Assembly: GCA_964488025.1 (NCBI GenBank)
Contig: CAZATJ010000017.1
Coordinates: forward strand, 1-16,153
DNA: 16,153 nucleotides
Reading direction: 5' to 3'
From: UBA1568 sp964488025
GTDB lineage: Bacteria; Patescibacteriota; Minisyncoccia; Moranbacterales; UBA1568
The notes under the pieces were generated by a model. That model did not search any database and had not been told where the DNA came from. It worked only from the letters and a program-made list of their open reading frames with translations. Of this stretch, positions 7,758 through 14,935 are shown one piece after another (the stretch's first letter is position 1; the number at the start of each line of letters is the position of its first letter). The position numbers and the translations under genes were made by a program.

Positions 7758-10139
7758 ATGGGACGAAAGAAAAAAGCGATTACCAAGGAAGAAGCGGCTC
7801 TTGAAGATGGTTTTGATTGGGAAGAAATACTGCACAGCGATGCCAAGCGGAGTATCGCCGCGGTTTTTTTGTTTGCCCTCTCCATTCTTTTTTTCTTGGG
7901 GTTTATCGATGCGGCCGGAGTGTTAGGAGAATGGTTCAATACCGGACTCGGGATGCTGCTTGGTTTTGGAAAATGGCTTTTTCCGCTCGTCCTTTTGGTG
8001 GCGGCGCTGATGTTCTTGCGTCGGCGGACCACGACGCTCGCCGATGCGGTCAAGTTTGTCGGGCTGGTGGTAGGATTCTCTGCTCTTTTAGGATTGCTTC
8101 ATCTGTACAGCGGTGAGACGACCAAGGAAATGCTGAAGGTGGCGCGCGAGGGCAGGGGGGGCGGCTACATCGGCTTCGGCCTGGCCTATGTCTTGGAAAA
8201 CTTTACCGGCAAGATTGCGGGGACACTTATCGCTCTGTCACTTTTCGCGGTGGGGATGATTGCGGCTTTCAATATGTCGCTCATCCATACGTTTGAAAAA
8301 ATGACCGCCCGTTTCAAGAAACCGGAGGAGACGGAAGAGATTCCTCTCTCGGAAGCGGCGCCGCTCCTTTCTTCACCACTGGCCGATGAGGAGGTCGCGG
8401 CGAGTGAGGTGGCTTCCGGAGAAGAAATAGATCCGCGCAAGATAGCGGAATTAACGAAGAATAATATCGGAAAAATCGAATTCCCCGGTGATACTCTACC
8501 GCCAGAGACCGGTTTGGAGAACGAGGAGGAAACAGTGCTGGTTCCGGCATTTATCCGTCCCAAGAAGGCTCTTCGGCGCAGGAAATATACCTGGGAATTG
8601 CCACCGGTGGATCTTTTGGAATCGACCACGGGCCAGGCCGTGGGTGGAGACACGGAACGGAATAAGCATATTATTCAGAGCACGCTCAAACATTTCGGCA
8701 TCGAAGTGGAGCCAGGTGAAGTGCGTATCGGTCCCACTGTGACCCAGTACACCTTCCGACCAGCTTTTGGCGTGAAGCTTTCGCGCATCACGACTTTGAA
8801 TAGCGATTTGGCTCTGGCTTTGGCCGCGAAATCTATCCGTATCGAAGCGCCTATCCCCGGACAGTCGCTCATCGGCATCGAGGTGCCGAATCAGTCGGTG
8901 GCGACGGTGCGTTTGAAGGCAGTACTGGAAAGTGAAGACTGGAAAAATCGCCGCTCCGACCTGATGGTGGTACTCGGTGAGGACGTGGCCGGAAAGCATG
9001 TGATTGCCGATCTGGCCAAGATGCCACACATACTCATCGCCGGCCGGACCGGATCAGGGAAGAGTGTGTGCATGAACACCTTTCTGCTCTCGCTTCTTTA
9101 CCAGAATTCTCCCGAAGATTTGCAACTCATCTTAGTGGATCCGAAGCGGGTTTCCTTTGCTCGTTACAAGGGGATTCCTCATCTGAAGACGGATGTAGTC
9201 GTCGAGAATAAGAAAGTGGTGAATGTGTTGCGATGGGCGGCGGGACAGATGGACTATCGTTACAAGATTCTCGAAGAAGCTCATGTTCAGGATATTCAGA
9301 CGTACCATGAATTGACGGAAAAAGGCGAGAAACGCCGGATTGTGGAGGCCGAGACCGGCCGGGTTACGGAAGAGTTTTTTCCGGCCATGCCCTATATCGT
9401 CATCATGATCGATGAGATGGCGGATTTGATGGCGACTCATGGCAAAGAAGTGGAACAGTTGATCGTCCGTCTGGCATCGCTGTCGCGGGCAGTGGGTATT
9501 CATCTGATACTGGCTACCCAGCGTCCAGAAGCGACGGTCATTACCGGTCTTATCAAGGCCAACATTCCGGCTCGTATTTCTTTTCAACTCAAATCACACA
9601 TCGATTCACGGACGATTCTTGACGGGAGTGGTGCCGAGAAATTGCTCGGCAACGGCGATATGCTCTATGCCGCCGCGGATGGCAAGGAAATGCGCCGTAT
9701 TCAGGGCGTCTTCGTTTCCGATGATGAAGTGAAGCGGGTGACGACCTTTTTGGAGAAGCAGAAAAAAAATCTCGGTGTGGATGAAATCGGCAAAGATTTG
9801 GGTGACGGCGGCGATTCCGACAGTATCACCGACGCCATGAATGCTATCGATGAAGGGGGGAAGTCCGATGATCTGTATGAAGAGGTGAAACGTATTGTGA
9901 TTCAGACCGGGCGCGCCTCGACCACCAATCTTCAGACGACATTTGGTATCGGTTATCCTCGGGCGGCTCGCATCATGCATCTTTTGGAAGAAAACGGCGT
10001 TATTGGCGTGGTGGATGGCAAGAAGAAAGTGCTTCTTACCGGTGCTCCGGTCATTACCGAGGTGGAAGGAGACGAGGAAAAACAGTACGGTGATGACCCG
10101 CTCGCTGATCAGGTCGAACGCGATAAGTGGCAAGCGTAG
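7758..10139 (+). CDS. ftsK: DNA translocase FtsK/SpoIIIE
   Basis: A hexameric ATPase that pumps DNA through the division septum; 793 aa. Hydrophobic segments at about 33-55, 68-87, 98-117 and 136-175 form the membrane anchor. An acidic linker follows (about 185-270), much shorter than in E. coli FtsK (1329 aa). The motor begins near 300 and contains the Walker A motif GRTGSGKS (429-436, K435), a Walker B ending in D552-E553, and LILATQRPEATVITGLIKANI. The C-terminal gamma winged helix (about 709-761, GRASTTNLQTTFGIGYPRAARIM) reads chromosome-orienting sequences. It has its own promoter upstream and no visible SD. rodZ follows after 113 nt. Confidence 0.97.
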   Translation: MGRKKKAITKEEAALEDGFDWEEILHSDAKRSIAAVFLFALSILFFLGFIDAAGVLGEWFNTGLGMLLGFGKWLFPLVLLVAALMFLRRRTTTLADAVKFVGLVVGFSALLGLLHLYSGETTKEMLKVAREGRGGGYIGFGLAYVLENFTGKIAGTLIALSLFAVGMIAAFNMSLIHTFEKMTARFKKPEETEEIPLSEAAPLLSSPLADEEVAASEVASGEEIDPRKIAELTKNNIGKIEFPGDTLPPETGLENEEETVLVPAFIRPKKALRRRKYTWELPPVDLLESTTGQAVGGDTERNKHIIQSTLKHFGIEVEPGEVRIGPTVTQYTFRPAFGVKLSRITTLNSDLALALAAKSIRIEAPIPGQSLIGIEVPNQSVATVRLKAVLESEDWKNRRSDLMVVLGEDVAGKHVIADLAKMPHILIAGRTGSGKSVCMNTFLLSLLYQNSPEDLQLILVDPKRVSFARYKGIPHLKTDVVVENKKVVNVLRWAAGQMDYRYKILEEAHVQDIQTYHELTEKGEKRRIVEAETGRVTEEFFPAMPYIVIMIDEMADLMATHGKEVEQLIVRLASLSRAVGIHLILATQRPEATVITGLIKANIPARISFQLKSHIDSRTILDGSGAEKLLGNGDMLYAAADGKEMRRIQGVFVSDDEVKRVTTFLEKQKKNLGVDEIGKDLGDGGDSDSITDAMNAIDEGGKSDDLYEEVKRIVIQTGRASTTNLQTTFGIGYPRAARIMHLLEENGVIGVVDGKKKVLLTGAPVITEVEGDEEKQYGDDPLADQVERDKWQA

Positions 10140-10152
10140 AGAAAAAGATAAC

Positions 10153-10187
10153 TGATAAGAGATGCTTGATAAGAGATAAAAGATGCT
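10153..10187 (+). repeat. Degenerate short tandem repeat between ftsK and rodZ
   Basis: TGATAAGAGAT occurs at 10153-10163 and 10167-10177, and AGATGCT at 10160-10166 and 10181-10187, giving a 14-nt period. The preceding ATAACTGATAAG is of the same kind. On the other strand it reads as TTATCAGTTATC-like DNA, a simple repeat type often found between genes in many bacteria. It supplies the -35 and -10 of a possible rodZ promoter. Confidence 0.7.
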
Positions 10188-10192
10188 ATAAG
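10166..10192 (+). promoter_or_regulatory. Possible rodZ promoter inside the repeat
   Basis: TTGATA (10166-10171), a 15-nt spacer and TATAAG (10187-10192) preceded by TGC. The spacer is short, but the extended -10 matches the style of the other promoters here. The start would be near 10199, about 54 nt before rodZ. Confidence 0.35.
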
Positions 10193-10252
10193 GGAAACCT
10201 TCTCTTATGGAATATCTGGCATCACTTATCATACATCCCGTATCCTTCCCGT

Positions 10253-11248
10253 ATGGTGAGAGATGGATTTACCAGAAAAAAAGTTGAGTCTCTGACATTG
10301 GGTGAAAAGCTCAAGAAGTTGCGGGGTGATTTTCGCATGAGTTTGACCGATGTTTCTAAGGCGACCAGGATTCAGGTGAAATATCTGGAGTTTCTTGAGA
10401 ATGGGGAATATGAAAAGTTGCCAGCCGATGTGTATGTGCGAGGATTTCTCCGGAGTTATGCCCGCTACCTTAATATCGACGAGCAGGCGCTGGTGAAACT
10501 CTACGAACGTGAGCGCAATATTCGGGAAAATCTGGGGCATGACACTCATCAGAAAACTTCCGCTTTCTCCCTTCCTCCGGCATCGCTCGTCATCACTTCG
10601 CGTTCCCTTATTCTTGTCCTCATCGGATTACTTCTCTTCGGTTCCTTTTTTTATCTCTATCGAGAGTTTCAAAGTTTCGGAAGCGAACCACTGTTGGTGG
10701 TACTCTCTCCGGAAAATAATTCAGTCATCGAAAGCAACGAGATGATCGTTTCGGGAAAAACAGACCGGGGAGCGCAAGTCACGATTAACGGTCAAGGGGT
10801 GTTCGTGGATAGTGAGGGATCCTTTAGCGAAAAGCTGGTACTGCAACCGGGGCAGAACGGAGTGAGTCTGCGCACGATCAACCGATTTCATAAGGAAAAA
10901 ACAGTGATGCTTTCCATTGAGGCTCGCTATACGCCGGAAGTGGTGGCCATTGAGAACGGGACACCAGAAATTCTTCCGGACGCGCCCTTTCGAATAGAGA
11001 TTGCCGCCCGTTCCATCGATATTACGCTTCGCGTGGTCGCCGATGGTAGCGTGGTGTTCCAGGGGATACTTTCTGCCGAAGAACGGAAAAATTTTGAGGC
11101 GAAAGAGACGCTTTCGATATCAACGGATCGGGGCGAGGCGACTTTCATCCGTCGTGATGATGGCGGAGCGGAGGCGCTTTCGAGTAAACCGGGACCGGTT
11201 GAAGAGGCGGTATTCTATAGGCTCGAGAAATCACCCTCGACACCATAA
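10253..11248 (+). CDS. rodZ: RodZ-like cell-shape protein (HTH + TM + periplasmic domains)
   Basis: A membrane protein that links MreB to the wall synthesis machinery in rod-shaped bacteria; 331 aa. A RodZ-type helix-turn-helix domain spans residues 15-85 (LGEKLKKLR, then YLEFLENGEYEKLP and VRGFLRSYARYL). One membrane helix lies at about 119-136. Outside it come a beta-rich Ig-like domain (about 145-220, LVVLSPENNSVIESNEMIVSG) and a C-terminal DUF4115-like domain. ATG 10253 is chosen because similarity begins just after it. The frame continues upstream to GTG 10127 through the tandem repeat, which is unlikely to be coding. No SD is visible. The recA promoter overlaps its last codons. Confidence 0.88.
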   Translation: MVRDGFTRKKVESLTLGEKLKKLRGDFRMSLTDVSKATRIQVKYLEFLENGEYEKLPADVYVRGFLRSYARYLNIDEQALVKLYERERNIRENLGHDTHQKTSAFSLPPASLVITSRSLILVLIGLLLFGSFFYLYREFQSFGSEPLLVVLSPENNSVIESNEMIVSGKTDRGAQVTINGQGVFVDSEGSFSEKLVLQPGQNGVSLRTINRFHKEKTVMLSIEARYTPEVVAIENGTPEILPDAPFRIEIAARSIDITLRVVADGSVVFQGILSAEERKNFEAKETLSISTDRGEATFIRRDDGGAEALSSKPGPVEEAVFYRLEKSPSTP

Positions 11249-11266
11249 CCATGTGTATGATACTAT
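11237..11266 (+). promoter_or_regulatory. Promoter of recA, overlapping the end of rodZ
   Basis: TCGACA (11237-11242, one mismatch to TTGACA), an 18-nt spacer and TACTAT (11261-11266) preceded by TGA. The -35 lies inside the last rodZ codons. The start near 11273 leaves a leader of about 25 nt. No LexA-type palindrome is seen around it. Confidence 0.5.
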
Positions 11267-11297
11267 GTAAGAAGAGTAAACAGATATAAATATTTTT

Positions 11298-12347
11298 ATG
11301 GCGAAAGCAAAACAGGTGGCTGGGGAAAAAGGATCGAAGAACAAGATTGACGCGGTGCTTGATGTGATAGAAGAAAAATTCGGTGAGGGGATGATGATGA
11401 AGCTCGGCGATGTGAAAAGAGTCGATGTGGAAGCCATACCGACTGGTTCCATTTCGCTCGATATCGCGCTTGGTATCGGCGGTGTCCCGCGCGGTCGGGT
11501 GGTTGAAGTCTATGGTCCGGAATCGTCTGGTAAGACGACCTTGACCCTTCATATCGTGGCCAATGCCCAGAAGGCCGGCGGGGTGGCGGCGTTTGTTGAT
11601 GCCGAACACGCGCTTGATCCCGAGTATGCCAAACGTATCGGGGTCAAGATTAACGATCTGCTTATTTCCCAGCCGGATACCGGTGAACAGGCGCTCGATA
11701 TCGTCGAGACGCTGGTGCGTTCCAACATGGTGGATGTTATCGTAGTGGACTCGGTAGCGGCGCTGGTGCCGAAGGCGGAAATCGAGGGCGAGATGGGGGA
11801 CCAGCACGTCGGACGGCAGGCGCGGCTCATGTCGCAGGCGCTCCGCAAGCTGACCGCTATTATCGCCAATTCCAATACGACGGTTATCTTCATCAATCAG
11901 ATCCGGATGAAGATCGGCGTGATGTTCGGGAACCCGGAAACGACCAGCGGCGGACAGGCACTCAAGTTTTATTCTTCGGTTCGTCTGGAGGTGAGGCGGA
12001 GCGCCCAGATCAAGAAGGGCGAGGAGGTAGTGGGGAATCTGGTTAAGGTGAAAGTGGTCAAGAACAAGGTGGCCGCTCCCTTTCGGGCCGCCGAATTCGA
12101 TATCATGTATAATGAGGGGATTTCATTGGCTGGAGACGTACTCGATTCTGGCGTGAAATACGGTGTGCTGAAAAAATCCGGCAATTCTTTCCTCTACGGA
12201 GACATAAGGCTTGGTGCCGGACGGGAAAGCGCCAAGGCTTTTCTTAAGGAGAATTTGAAGATTCAGAACGAGATAGAGGCCGCTATCATGAAAAAATCCA
12301 AAGAGATTCCGATGGTGTCTGATACGAAAACCGAAGAAGCCGCGTAA
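11298..12347 (+). CDS. recA: Recombinase RecA
   Basis: The DNA strand-exchange ATPase of homologous recombination and repair; 349 aa, close to the usual length. It has Walker A GPESSGKT (73-80, K79), Walker B VIVVDS (D151), the monomer-interface segment EGEMGDQHVGRQARLMSQAL, and the DNA-binding loop region MFGNPETTSGGQALKF followed by YSSVRLEVRR. There is no intein and no frameshift. The sequence before ATG 11298 is A/T-rich without an SD at usable distance (the nearest AAGAAGAG is over 20 nt away). The gene is convergent with the carbonic-anhydrase-like gene. Confidence 0.98.
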   Translation: MAKAKQVAGEKGSKNKIDAVLDVIEEKFGEGMMMKLGDVKRVDVEAIPTGSISLDIALGIGGVPRGRVVEVYGPESSGKTTLTLHIVANAQKAGGVAAFVDAEHALDPEYAKRIGVKINDLLISQPDTGEQALDIVETLVRSNMVDVIVVDSVAALVPKAEIEGEMGDQHVGRQARLMSQALRKLTAIIANSNTTVIFINQIRMKIGVMFGNPETTSGGQALKFYSSVRLEVRRSAQIKKGEEVVGNLVKVKVVKNKVAAPFRAAEFDIMYNEGISLAGDVLDSGVKYGVLKKSGNSFLYGDIRLGAGRESAKAFLKENLKIQNEIEAAIMKKSKEIPMVSDTKTEEAA

Positions 12348-12372
12348 GGGTGGAAATGGAAAAAAAGTATGA

Positions 12373-12405
12373 AAAGGGCGCCACCGTCGATGCGGGGGCG
12401 CCTTT
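12373..12405. terminator. Bidirectional terminator between recA and the minus-strand gene
   Basis: GGCGCC (12377-12382) pairs with GGCGCC (12397-12402), extended by A-T pairs. Read on the minus strand, the stem is followed by CTTTTC and then a T7 run, a fair terminator for the minus-strand gene; on the plus strand only TTT follows. A second hairpin, GCTGAC-TATT-GTCAGC (12416-12431), lies between it and the minus-strand stop. Confidence 0.55.
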
Positions 12406-12438
12406 GGCGTTGGTGGCTGACTATTGTCAGCGAGCCGA

Positions 12439-13023
12439 CTAGGACGTAATCACCGGACCGTGTCCAGTCTGGCGCACGGTGTGGTGTGGGTGCGCGTCAT
12501 GAGAAATCACGAGTTCGCTGGTATGTTCGTGGCTCGTATGACGCGTGAGATCCTGAAGCATCCTGAGGGCTTCTTCGTGTGTGATCACGCGCTTTTCCTT
12601 GGTCAAGATGATCCTGCCAAGAATGTGAATCTCTCTGTCGGGGAATTGTTTGGCCAGATGAGTCTCGGCTCCATCACAGGAGTTTCGCAGGATCTTGACC
12701 TGGAAGGTCAGGTCTTGCTCAAAAGTCTCGCCCACCTTGTCGCGCACTTTGAGCCAACCGTATTGGCAGTTAGTGTGTGGGAAGAGGTGAATGTGGGTGG
12801 CATGGCTGACCAGCACCAAGCCGTCCAACTGATCGTAGAAATGGCTTCGGCAAGAGCTACGAGTCATGGAATGGACTCCTCCGACTGGCCGAATCGGATC
12901 CACGACCTCATGCCCATCGAGGATGAGCTGTTGCCTATGGATCTCCACAATGGGTGTGAGCCGTTTGTCGAAGCACGTCAGAATGCCGTGCACCTCTGGT
13001 GGATGTTTTTGCTGCGACTGCAC
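12439..13023 (-). CDS. Beta-carbonic-anhydrase-like protein with His-rich tail
   Basis: Read on the minus strand from GTG 13023, with SD AAGAGGAG (13037-13030) 6 nt away, to TAG 12441-12439; 194 aa. The sequence ILTCFDKR has the C-x-D-x-R motif of beta-carbonic anhydrases (C17, D19, R21). HLFPHTNCQYG has the second zinc motif H-x-x-C (H83, C86). The strand-helix pattern between them and the later KILRNSCDGAETHLAKQFPDREIHILGRII fit the compact Pro_CA-like fold. Such enzymes interconvert CO2 and bicarbonate through a zinc held by Cys-His-Cys. The tail (about 149-194) carries 9 of the protein's 21 histidines, which is unusual. A second SD (GGAGGAG, 12882-12876) stands before an internal ATG at 12867, but starting there would lose C17. 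Some members of this small family have no proven activity. Confidence 0.7.
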   Translation of the reverse strand: MQSQQKHPPEVHGILTCFDKRLTPIVEIHRQQLILDGHEVVDPIRPVGGVHSMTRSSCRSHFYDQLDGLVLVSHATHIHLFPHTNCQYGWLKVRDKVGETFEQDLTFQVKILRNSCDGAETHLAKQFPDREIHILGRIILTKEKRVITHEEALRMLQDLTRHTSHEHTSELVISHDAHPHHTVRQTGHGPVITS

Positions 13024-13096
13024 AGGTAACTCCTCTTCGTTTGGGTTGGGGGAAGGAACTGAAAAACAAAAGATTGATCTCGCCACGGCAGTGTTC

Positions 13097-13113
13097 CTTG
13101 GGGATTCCCCAAG
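13097..13113. repeat. 17-bp perfect palindrome in the leader of the minus-strand gene
   Basis: CTTGGGGA (13097-13104), one central T and TCCCCAAG (13106-13113). It lies about 25-40 nt after the predicted start of the minus-strand transcript and 74 nt before its GTG. It could be a protein-binding site on DNA, or a hairpin in the mRNA leader. Confidence 0.75.
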
Positions 13114-13144
13114 AGTCAACTGAGGTAACGGGACCAACCATAAC

Positions 13145-13173
13145 AGTATGCAAGAGGAGAGGATTTGTGTCAA
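13145..13173 (-). promoter_or_regulatory. Promoter of the carbonic-anhydrase-like gene
   Basis: On the minus strand, a perfect TTGACA (13173-13168) is followed by a 17-nt spacer and CATACT (13150-13145). Transcription would start near 13138 and leave a leader of about 115 nt holding the 17-bp palindrome. The -35 is the end of the inverted repeat described next. Confidence 0.65.
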
Positions 13174-13286
13174 CCCCGCACCATTTCTGATAAAGATGTG
13201 TGGTGACCTCTCCGGTATGAGCCGATAGGCAGCCATGCCTTACCATTTCCTATGAGTACAGGCTTTCCTTGGAAATGGTGCGGGGT
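13173..13286. repeat. Inverted 15-bp repeat between divergent genes
   Basis: GAAATGGTGCGGGGT occurs at 13272-13286 on the plus strand and, perfectly, at 13187-13173 on the minus strand, with 85 bp between. The right copy runs into a dyad, GCGGGGT-CA-ACCCCGC (13280-13295). A partial third copy, GGAAATGGTAAGG, is on the minus strand ending near 13238, and a small hairpin AGGCA-GCCA-TGCCT is at 13227-13240. The left copy abuts the -35 of the minus-strand gene; the right copy lies about 40 bp upstream of the -10 of the plus-strand gene. Confidence 0.8.
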
Positions 13287-13327
13287 CAACCCCGCCGCGC
13301 GTTCGAGAAAAACCTCTCTCAGGGGTG

Positions 13328-13341
13328 TGCTATACTATACT
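13328..13341 (+). promoter_or_regulatory. Promoter of the wall-hydrolase gene (extended -10, leaderless)
   Basis: TGC and TATACT (13328-13336), overlapped by a second TATACT (13336-13341). No good -35 is seen, so the extended -10 would carry the activity. The start falls at about 13343 or 13348, at or next to the ATG at 13347, so the mRNA is probably leaderless or nearly so. Confidence 0.65.
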
Positions 13342-13346
13342 TTGCT

Positions 13347-14624
13347 ATGAAAAATATCAAAATCATTTTTTTGAGCGTGCTTCTCCTGGGTTTCACCGGT
13401 ATGGTTTGGACGTACGCGAAGGTGTTAGTCGTTCATGCTGCTGATGAGGCCGACGAGATCGAGAGCGATATCAACAAGATTGAGAAAAAACTGAAAGATG
13501 CGGAGAAAAAGTATGGCGTCTTGGAAAACAATCTCAATCAGATTTCATCAACTCTGACATCGACTCAGCAAGCTATCTTGCGGGTTCAGAATCTTTTGAA
13601 TCAGACGACGCAGACCATCGATCAGAAAGAGATGGAGATTGCCAATCTCGATCAGCAGCTGGTAATTGAAAAAAAGGTGCTCGGGAGCCTCATTCAGGAA
13701 CTCTATGCTTCCGATACTACTCCGCTGGTCGAAGTGATGCTGGCAGAGGATGATGTCATGAGTTTTTTCCGGAATGAAGAGGGGCTGCTCTCTACCCAGG
13801 AAAAGATATCTTCGATTATTGATGAAATTTCCGAGACGAAGGACAAGCTGCTGGATGAGAAATCATCTCTCGAAGAGGCGAAGCAGGATCATGAAGAATT
13901 GCTCTCGATTCAGAGCAGGCAAAAACAGAATTTGGTTCTCGCTAAAAATGACGTAGCAGCGGATTTGGAGGACCAGGCCACGACTGTGAAGCGGCTCAAA
14001 TCAGAATTATCTGAGTTGCAGAGCGACTTGAATAAGATTTTGGGAAAATCTTATGATGCCAAGGATATCGAGGATGCCGTAGACTTTGCCTCGAAAAAAA
14101 CCGGTGTGCCGAAAGGATTTTTGTTCGGAGTACTCAAGATGGAAACGAATTTGGGCGCTAATGTCGGTGGTTGTACCTACGCCCAGGTGGAAGACGGTGC
14201 CGAAAAGAGTTACAAGGCCAAGAAACTTGGTCCGCGGGCTTGGGCGACGTTTCTTCGGCGGCGTGATATTTTCAAGACCATTACCAAGGAACTCGGTATC
14301 GATTATCGCAAGCAAAAGGTGTCGTGTAATCCACGTGGCTATGTGGGTACCGGCGGCGCCATGGGAGTGGCTCAGTTCATGCCCGATACCTGGATGGCTT
14401 ACAAAGCGGGCGTGATTGCCGCTACGGGACACAATCCACCGAGTCCGTGGAATCTGACAGACGGTGTCATGGCTATGGCGCTCAAGCTCGACCGAGTGCC
14501 GGGCGTCGACGAGGGCAATCGTTCTGCCTGGAAGCGGGCGGCGGCAGCGTACCTCGGCACGAGCTACGCCCCGTATATCAATGGTATTCTCTACTGGGCC
14601 GATAATTACAAGAAGTTGTTGTAA
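13347..14624 (+). CDS. Secreted coiled-coil protein with lytic transglycosylase domain
   Basis: 425 aa from ATG 13347. Residues 5-30 form a signal peptide (IIFLSVLLLGFTGMVW, with cleavage expected near VVHAADEA). Residues 33-115 and about 160-240 are long coiled coils of the CwlO/PcsB/EnvC kind that link wall hydrolases to the division machinery. The C-terminal part (about 245-425) looks like an SLT/MltB-type lytic transglycosylase, which cuts peptidoglycan glycan strands: GVLKMETNLGANVGG has the likely catalytic E266, and AMGVAQFMPDTW (338-349) is the second hallmark. Two cysteines in the catalytic part (VGGCTYAQ and KVSCNPRG) may form a disulfide. The frame is open upstream to 13269, but that extension crosses the promoter. 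No SD is present, which fits leaderless translation. The family call is firm; the exact subfamily is not. Confidence 0.88.
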   Translation: MKNIKIIFLSVLLLGFTGMVWTYAKVLVVHAADEADEIESDINKIEKKLKDAEKKYGVLENNLNQISSTLTSTQQAILRVQNLLNQTTQTIDQKEMEIANLDQQLVIEKKVLGSLIQELYASDTTPLVEVMLAEDDVMSFFRNEEGLLSTQEKISSIIDEISETKDKLLDEKSSLEEAKQDHEELLSIQSRQKQNLVLAKNDVAADLEDQATTVKRLKSELSELQSDLNKILGKSYDAKDIEDAVDFASKKTGVPKGFLFGVLKMETNLGANVGGCTYAQVEDGAEKSYKAKKLGPRAWATFLRRRDIFKTITKELGIDYRKQKVSCNPRGYVGTGGAMGVAQFMPDTWMAYKAGVIAATGHNPPSPWNLTDGVMAMALKLDRVPGVDEGNRSAWKRAAAAYLGTSYAPYINGILYWADNYKKLL

Positions 14625-14671
14625 GTGGTAATTGTCCTTTACTTTAACCTGTATCTGCGTTATGACAGTCG

Positions 14672-14827
14672 TTGAATAAGCAAGAGCTGAAGCAGAGAAT
14701 TAGCGAAGTCGCTGATCAGAGCGACTTCAAAGACGATATTCAGAAAGTATCGTTTTTTTCACAAGACGGTGTAAAGCTTGATGAGTACATGAGGCCGCTT
14801 TTTAATCAGATGGTAAAAGAATTGTGA
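14672..14827 (+). CDS. Small orphan ORF, 51 aa, possibly a remnant
   Basis: The frame TTG 14672 to TGA 14825-14827 (then TAA) has protein-like composition: NKQELKQRISEVADQ, then SDFKDDIQKVSFF and KLDEYMRPLFNQMVKEL. No SD or promoter is clear, and an in-frame TGA lies 9 nt before the TTG. FKDDIQKVSFF weakly recalls the start of MNT-type nucleotidyltransferases (antitoxin-like), but their GSxxxG and SDxD motifs are absent. A T7 run at 14753-14759 could hide a frameshift. It could be a decayed gene or a real small protein. Confidence 0.4.
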   Translation: MNKQELKQRISEVADQSDFKDDIQKVSFFSQDGVKLDEYMRPLFNQMVKEL

Positions 14828-14849
14828 TAATGATTCTATTATTTCTTTC

Positions 14850-14876
14850 AAAAAGCCGTTTCTTTCGGGATTTTTT
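14850..14876 (+). terminator. Weak intrinsic terminator after the small ORF
   Basis: AAAAA-G-CCG (14850-14858) pairs with CGG-GA-TTTTT (14866-14875) with a small internal loop, and the run of six T (14871-14876) provides the tract. It lies just upstream of the lipoprotein promoter. Confidence 0.45.
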
Positions 14877-14900
14877 GAGTTTTTGATATGCCAAAAAAAC

Positions 14901-14929
14901 TTGACAAAAAGGGGAAAATAGGCTACGCT
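14901..14929 (+). promoter_or_regulatory. Promoter of the lipoprotein gene
   Basis: A perfect TTGACA (14901-14906), a 17-nt spacer with A and G runs, and TACGCT (14924-14929). Unlike most promoters in the window, it has no TG extension. The start near 14936 gives a leader of about 135 nt. Confidence 0.6.
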
Positions 14930-14935
14930 CTGCGC

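Noticed and set aside
10153..10187. CRISPR array
   Set aside because: Only two degenerate short units with no spacers, and no cas genes in the window.
9606..10232. Minus-strand frame containing LLSSISYQLSF
   Set aside because: The recognisable part is only the translation of the tandem repeat at 10145-10190, a known source of spurious proteins; the rest is antisense to ftsK.
11225..11297. LexA/SOS box before recA
   Set aside because: No LexA-type palindrome (CTGT-N8-ACAG or GAAC-N4-GTTC) is visible near the promoter.
12424..13029. Plus-strand frame opposite the carbonic-anhydrase-like gene
   Set aside because: TTG start without SD, no recognisable motif, and the minus frame has zinc-site motifs, SD and promoter.
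13252..13350. 33-codon plus-strand ORF overlapping the hydrolase ATG
   Set aside because: It runs across the repeat and the promoter, has no SD, and its product shows no protein-like pattern.
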